Shown one piece after another: positions 5,940 through 8,490 of a stretch of DNA of 8,490 nt. The stretch spans positions 1-8,490 of the forward strand of contig CAIXDB010000115.1 in NCBI GenBank assembly GCA_903918125.1, written 5' to 3'. A model generated the notes under the pieces. It made no database searches. It was not told the DNA's origin and saw only the letters and a list, made by a program, of their open reading frames with translations. Each line of letters starts with the position of its first letter. The stretch's first letter is position 1. This DNA comes from an uncultured bacterium (lineage in GTDB: Bacteria; Patescibacteria; Paceibacteria; UBA9973; Zambryskibacteraceae). Both the position numbers and the translations under genes were made by a program.

Positions 5940-6075
5940 TACCGCAAATCCTTCACCGTGGACGGTCGCAAAGTCTCGAGCGTCAACCACACATCGCTTT
6001 CATAACGCTCACCGCAGGCGCCGACCACACACTCTACGTCTATTTCGACAACCCGTCCGCAACGTACCAAGCCAA
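5940..6075 (+). pseudogene. Fragment of DUF2341 domain, N-terminal part (copy C)
   Basis: Bases 5940-6001 match 884-944 of the large gene nearly base for base (YRKSFTVDGRKVSSVNHTSL). They jump to a segment matching about 1131-1204 (LTAGADHTLYVYFDNPSATY), so roughly 190 bp are missing. The piece then breaks off directly into the loop of the shared hairpin. Unlike copies A and B it comes from the start of the unit, not its end. Confidence 0.85.
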
Positions 6076-6078
6076 CAT

Positions 6079-6106
6079 TCTCGCACCGACGATGCCCATC
6101 CTTTTT
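6079..6106 (+). other. Half copy of the shared terminator hairpin
   Basis: TTCTCGCACCGACGATGCCC and the following ATC plus T-run match the loop and right arm of the hairpins at 3739 and 4475. The left arm GATGGGCATCATC is absent, replaced by the end of DUF2341 fragment C, so no hairpin can form. The abiE unit therefore lacks a clear terminator, and readthrough into the next gene is possible. Confidence 0.7.
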
Positions 6107-6121
6107 TGCATCCGCTTTGTC

Positions 6122-6150
6122 TTGAACAGATTTCGTGGTTGCGATATGAT
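6122..6150 (+). promoter_or_regulatory. Sigma70-type promoter of the gene at 6157
   Basis: TTGAAC (6122-6127), 17-base spacer, TATGAT (6145-6150), ATG at 6157 six bases on: leaderless start predicted. Bases 6134-6150 are identical to 1974-1990 in front of the DUF3800 gene. Confidence 0.6.
6134..6150 (+). repeat. 17-bp promoter repeat, copy 2
   Basis: Exact match to 1974-1990; see that entry. Confidence 0.9.
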
Positions 6151-6156
6151 TACAGT

Positions 6157-6627
6157 ATGTTGCAATTCACCGACGAACAATTCGAGGAATTGAAAAAGAA
6201 TGTCGAATTGTCATATCAAAAATTTGGCGATGTGTGGTGTCCGTTTCTCCAATCACAAGTAACGTTCAACGCAAAAGGATTTGATCATCTTTCGCTGAAA
6301 CGCTGGAATCATTCACGAAACAGAGACGACCAGTGGACGCGGTTGAAACTGTTGCATCTTGCGCCGGAAGTGATACGAAAGTCGCACACGTTGCAAGGTC
6401 TTGCAGAAGGCAACAAGTTTGAGCGTGTCAAAGTGCACAACAAATGGGAAACTCGAATGGTGCACGTCAGCTATTATGAATTCATTGCTCTAATACAAGG
6501 ATGCAGGATACGAATTATTGTCAAAAAAGTTGCCGATGGACCGACGTATTTTTGGAGCATCGTGCCATATTGGAAGCAGGGAATGTACGGCAAGAAAATG
6601 TTTGAGGGTGACCCCGAAATAGACTGA
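6157..6627 (+). CDS. Uncharacterised 156-aa protein, possible BECR-fold nuclease/toxin
   Basis: Not firmly recognised. Visible features: an acidic, helical N-terminus (LQFTDEQFEELKKNVELSYQ), CPFLQSQVTFNAKGFDHLSL with a conserved-looking His44, and a basic helix RWNHSRNRDDQWTRLKLLHL leading to APEVIRKSHT. Next is a strand-rich C-terminal half with VSYYEFIALIQGCRIRIIVK and a closing GPTYFWSIVPYWK. The pattern of His, then a basic helix and LxPEVI, then antiparallel strands resembles the Barnase-EndoU-ColicinE5/D-RelE (BECR) nuclease families of phage and toxin systems, and similar proteins are, as I recall, frequent in CPR genomes. This is inference from pattern. Start: ATG 6157 has exact leaderless promoter spacing, while upstream in-frame ATG 6106 and ATG 6148 lie within or before the promoter. 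No partner antitoxin is visible. Confidence 0.6.
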   Translation: MLQFTDEQFEELKKNVELSYQKFGDVWCPFLQSQVTFNAKGFDHLSLKRWNHSRNRDDQWTRLKLLHLAPEVIRKSHTLQGLAEGNKFERVKVHNKWETRMVHVSYYEFIALIQGCRIRIIVKKVADGPTYFWSIVPYWKQGMYGKKMFEGDPEID

Positions 6628-6635
6628 TACGAAAA

Positions 6636-6656
6636 ATCGCCACCACAAGGTGACGA
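6636..6656 (+). terminator. Weak hairpin after the 156-aa gene
   Basis: TCG.CACC / GGTG.CGA with one C-A mismatch around ACAA, preceded by AAAAA and followed only by TGTTT. Position eight bases after the stop supports a terminator; the short T-run lowers confidence. Confidence 0.4.
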
Positions 6657-6662
6657 TGTTTC

Positions 6663-6720
6663 GAGGACACTTGGCTACGGTTTATGATTTGACCGTGGGA
6701 GAACGAGGTCCTCACAAGTG
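6663..6720. other. Possible pseudoknot in the intergenic stretch before the IS
   Basis: GAGGAC (6663-6668) pairs with GTCCTC (6708-6713). CACTTG (6668-6673) pairs with CAAGTG (6715-6720), interleaved with the first. ACGGT/ACCGT (6677-6681/6692-6696) forms an inner hairpin. No gene is seen in 6628-6879. Confidence 0.3.
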
Positions 6721-6788
6721 CCACCACTAGTATACTTTGTCAACATGAACATGTCAAGAATAGTTTTCCACATGTAATACAAAAGGAG

Positions 6789-6822
6789 AAACGACACCCC
6801 ACCCAAGCAAAAACGACACCCC
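6789..6822 (+). repeat. Left IS end: AAACGACACCCC twice at 22-bp spacing
   Basis: The 12-mer is exact at 6789-6800 and 6811-6822. A spacing of two helical turns places both copies on the same DNA face, as expected for paired transposase-binding sites. Confidence 0.65.
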
Positions 6823-6850
6823 CTGTCTGGTACCATATCCGCGGTATGAT
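6823..6850 (+). promoter_or_regulatory. Possible transposase promoter
   Basis: TATGAT at 6845-6850, with a poor -35 CTGTCT (6823-6828) 16 bases upstream, just inside the left IS end. Unlike the island genes, it would give a leader of about 23 bases before ATG 6880. Confidence 0.35.
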
Positions 6851-6879
6851 GCGACATATTCACTCACCACATATGTCAC

Positions 6880-8130
6880 ATGGAAATCACACTGACCGCG
6901 AAGGAACAGGAACGGTACAATATCATTCGTGCCTGTATTGACGGAGACTACACCAACAAAGAAGCTGCCGTACGACTCGGATTGTCGATACGACAGGTAC
7001 AAAAAATCAAACACGCAGTGAGGGTGCACGGTGCCCAAAGCATACGCCATGGGCTCACAGGATCGGAACCGTCAAACAAAACGAGCAAGAAAGTTAGGAA
7101 ACATATCACCACCTTTCTGAAACAAAAAGATCATTCCGACTTCGGTCCGACGTATGCACAGGAACAACTGGCGAAAAGCGGCATTGTGCTCAGCACTGAA
7201 ACTGTGCGGACAATCATGACTCAATCTGACTTGTGGAAAGTCCACGCTCGACGCGGACCGCAGATCCACCGAGAGTGGCGGGAGCGGATGACACAATACG
7301 GCATGCTGGTGCAGTTTGACGGGTCATACCATGACTGGTTTGAAGATGGAACGGAGACCTGTCTCCTTGCAGCCATTGATGACGCCACTGGTGACATCAT
7401 TGAAGGAATATTTGAAAACAACGAAGGAGTGCTCGCCTGTTTCCGATTTTGGAAAGCATACGTGGAATGCCACGGGCGTCCCATGGCCATATACCTCGAC
7501 AAATTCAGCACATACAAAATTAACCACAAAAATGCGGTGGACAATGCGGAGATGATGACTCAGTTTGAGCGAGCCATGCTCGCTCTCGATATTCGAGTCA
7601 TCTGTGCCAACTCTCCCGAAGCCAAAGGAAGAATCGAACGACTGTTCGGTACCTTGCAGGATCGCATGGTCAAGGATATGCGACTGGCTCATGTCAAAAC
7701 ACGAGATGGAGCAAATGAGTTTGTGAAAGTGACATACGTTCCCGACCACAACCGCCGGTTCAGTGTTGTGGCACGAAACAAGAATGATGCCCACCGACCA
7801 CTGACTGATGCAATGAGAGCGGAGCTCTCATCCATATTCTCAGTACATTCAACTCGGAAAGTGAACAATGATTTCACTGTTCAGTTCAAGACGAGATGGT
7901 TTCAAGTCGGTGCCACACAGGAAACTGCGGTGTACAAACGCGACACGGTGACAGTTGAAGAGTGGCTTGACGGCAGTGTGCATATCCGATTGAAAGAGAC
8001 ATACCTTGTGTATACCGAACTGCCTGCACGTCCGAAACCGGTGCACATACCGGTTCCGGCGCTCACTGCCGAGACTCCGCGGTGGGTGCCGCCACCCAAC
8101 CATCCATGGAGAAAAAGTTTTAAAAAGTGA
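6880..8130 (+). CDS. DDE transposase, ISNCY/IS1202-like
   Basis: 416 aa. The N-terminal helix-turn-helix (about residues 12-50: GDYTNKEAAVRLGLSIRQVQ) would bind the IS ends. A second helical region follows (about 75-130: TYAQEQL..GIVLSTETVR). The RNase H-like integrase core contains QFDGS (D147), YLDKFS (D207) and NSPEAKGRIERLFGTLQDR (E253), which together form the catalytic DDE triad. A C-terminal beta domain (about 330-380) and a proline-rich basic tail end the protein. The GRIERLFGTLQDR block is typical of ISNCY/IS1202-like transposases and distinguishes it from IS3. It appears complete with no frameshift, so the element may be active. It is transcribed towards smc and so converges on that gene. 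No strong Shine-Dalgarno sequence is present before ATG 6880. Confidence 0.88.
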   Translation: MEITLTAKEQERYNIIRACIDGDYTNKEAAVRLGLSIRQVQKIKHAVRVHGAQSIRHGLTGSEPSNKTSKKVRKHITTFLKQKDHSDFGPTYAQEQLAKSGIVLSTETVRTIMTQSDLWKVHARRGPQIHREWRERMTQYGMLVQFDGSYHDWFEDGTETCLLAAIDDATGDIIEGIFENNEGVLACFRFWKAYVECHGRPMAIYLDKFSTYKINHKNAVDNAEMMTQFERAMLALDIRVICANSPEAKGRIERLFGTLQDRMVKDMRLAHVKTRDGANEFVKVTYVPDHNRRFSVVARNKNDAHRPLTDAMRAELSSIFSVHSTRKVNNDFTVQFKTRWFQVGATQETAVYKRDTVTVEEWLDGSVHIRLKETYLVYTELPARPKPVHIPVPALTAETPRWVPPPNHPWRKSFKK

Positions 8131-8182
8131 AAATCGCGCAATGCAAATTCAATACAATGCAATACTAATTCAAAGAATACAA

Positions 8183-8208
8183 GATGTCATTTCTGGTTGG
8201 GTCTGACA
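8183..8208 (-). repeat. Right IS end, imperfect inverted repeat
   Basis: On the minus strand it reads TGTCAGACCCAACCAGAAAT and continues GACATC. It pairs with 6801-6820 and ends three bases before the smc stop codon. Confidence 0.6.
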
Positions 8209-8211
8209 GAA

Positions 8212-8490
8212 CTATTTAGCAACGGCAACTGCTTCGTCGAAGGCGACAGACAGGAGTTTCGAGTCACCGCCGAGGCCCATGGTCACGCCGTAGAGGATGC
8301 TGGCGCGGGACATTGTTTCGCGGTTGTGAGTGATGACGATGAGCTGGGAATATTTCGACAAGTTTTCAATCATGTCCGCGTATTTTTTCGAGTTTGCTTC
8401 GTCGAGTGCGGCGTCCGTTTCGTCGAGAATAATAAACGGTGGCGGGTTGACTTGAGAAATCGCAAACAAAAGCGCAATGGATGTTAGTGC
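8212..8490 (-). CDS. smc: Chromosome segregation protein SMC, C-terminal end only
   Basis: Minus strand, entering from the right edge and ending at TAG (8214-8212). The visible 92 residues are the C-terminal ATPase head: ALTSIALLFAI (after the signature motif), Walker B FIILDETDAALD with the D-loop, LIVITHNRETM (H-loop), and ILYGVTMG near the end. SMC is the ATPase that, with ScpA/ScpB, organises and separates chromosomes. The C-terminal tail (LLSVAFDEAVAVAK) has ordinary length, so the neighbouring IS does not obviously truncate it. The IS right end is about four bases beyond the stop, so any native terminator has been displaced and smc transcripts may run antisense into the transposase gene. 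Confidence 0.92.
   Translation of the reverse strand, partial: ALTSIALLFAISQVNPPPFIILDETDAALDEANSKKYADMIENLSKYSQLIVITHNRETMSRASILYGVTMGLGGDSKLLSVAFDEAVAVAK

Larger units (their letters stand above)
6789..8208 (+). mobile_element. Insertion sequence, ISNCY/IS1202-like
   Basis: A single DDE transposase gene is bracketed by imperfect inverted repeats: 6801-6820 matches the reverse complement of 8183-8202 at 16 of 20 positions (ACCCAAGCAAAAACGACACC against ACCCAACCAGAAATGACATC). On the right, the complement continues outward to TGTCAG, a common IS tip, giving an edge near 8208. The left edge is uncertain; AAACGACACCCC occurs twice there, at 6789-6800 and 6811-6822. No target duplication could be assigned. 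The stretch 8131-8182 is AT-rich with a repeated CAATGCAA, probably subterminal DNA. Confidence 0.65.

Noticed and set aside
6737..6762. TGTCAACATGAACATGTCAA as the true left end of the IS
   Set aside because: It shares only TGTCA with the right tip, while 6801-6820 matches the right end at 16 of 20 positions.
7324..7794. 156-aa minus-strand open frame inside the transposase
   Set aside because: It lies opposite the catalytic core and has a composition typical of an antisense shadow.

Overview
The window looks like a piece of a Candidatus Patescibacteria (CPR) chromosome, probably parcubacterial. The clues are a tandem DUF2341/LamG surface protein, a HicB/HicA pair of the type common in those genomes, compact AT-leaning genes with almost no Shine-Dalgarno leaders, and a cluster of small toxin-antitoxin-like genes between housekeeping DNA. 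This assignment rests on recalled gene families, not on a phylogenetic marker.

Layout. (1) 2-1912: the 3' part of a GC-rich gene for a large repetitive DUF2341-LamG protein, whose last LamG domain is in strikingly AT-rich DNA. (2) 1917-2690: a perfect 17-bp hairpin, then a DUF3800 gene on its own promoter. (3) 2691-3236: no gene, but two blocks dense in complementary segments that may encode structured RNAs. (4) 3243-6627: an accessory island of short units. It holds a collapsed hicB-hicA pair, a solitary PemK/MazF-like toxin, an intact overlapping AbiEi/AbiEii-like pair, and a small protein that may be a BECR-fold nuclease. The units are separated by decayed fragments of the DUF2341-LamG gene and by copies of one terminator hairpin (stem GATGGGCATCATC). 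(5) 6789-8208: an insertion sequence with a DDE transposase of the ISNCY/IS1202 type. (6) 8490-8212, minus strand: the C-terminal end of the SMC chromosome segregation protein, whose stop codon lies a few bases from the IS end.

How it fits together. Most units carry their own sigma70-like promoter. In four of them the -10 box TATGAT lies exactly six bases before the ATG, which places the predicted transcription start on the start codon, so leaderless mRNAs are predicted. Two unrelated genes (1997 and 6157) share an identical 17-bp promoter segment. The recurring order promoter - toxin-like gene(s) - DUF2341 fragment - shared hairpin suggests that defence/toxin cassettes accumulated in, or moved with, pieces of a surface-protein gene. 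This cassette-like architecture is the most interesting feature of the window. The mechanism is inference: no integrase other than the IS transposase is present.
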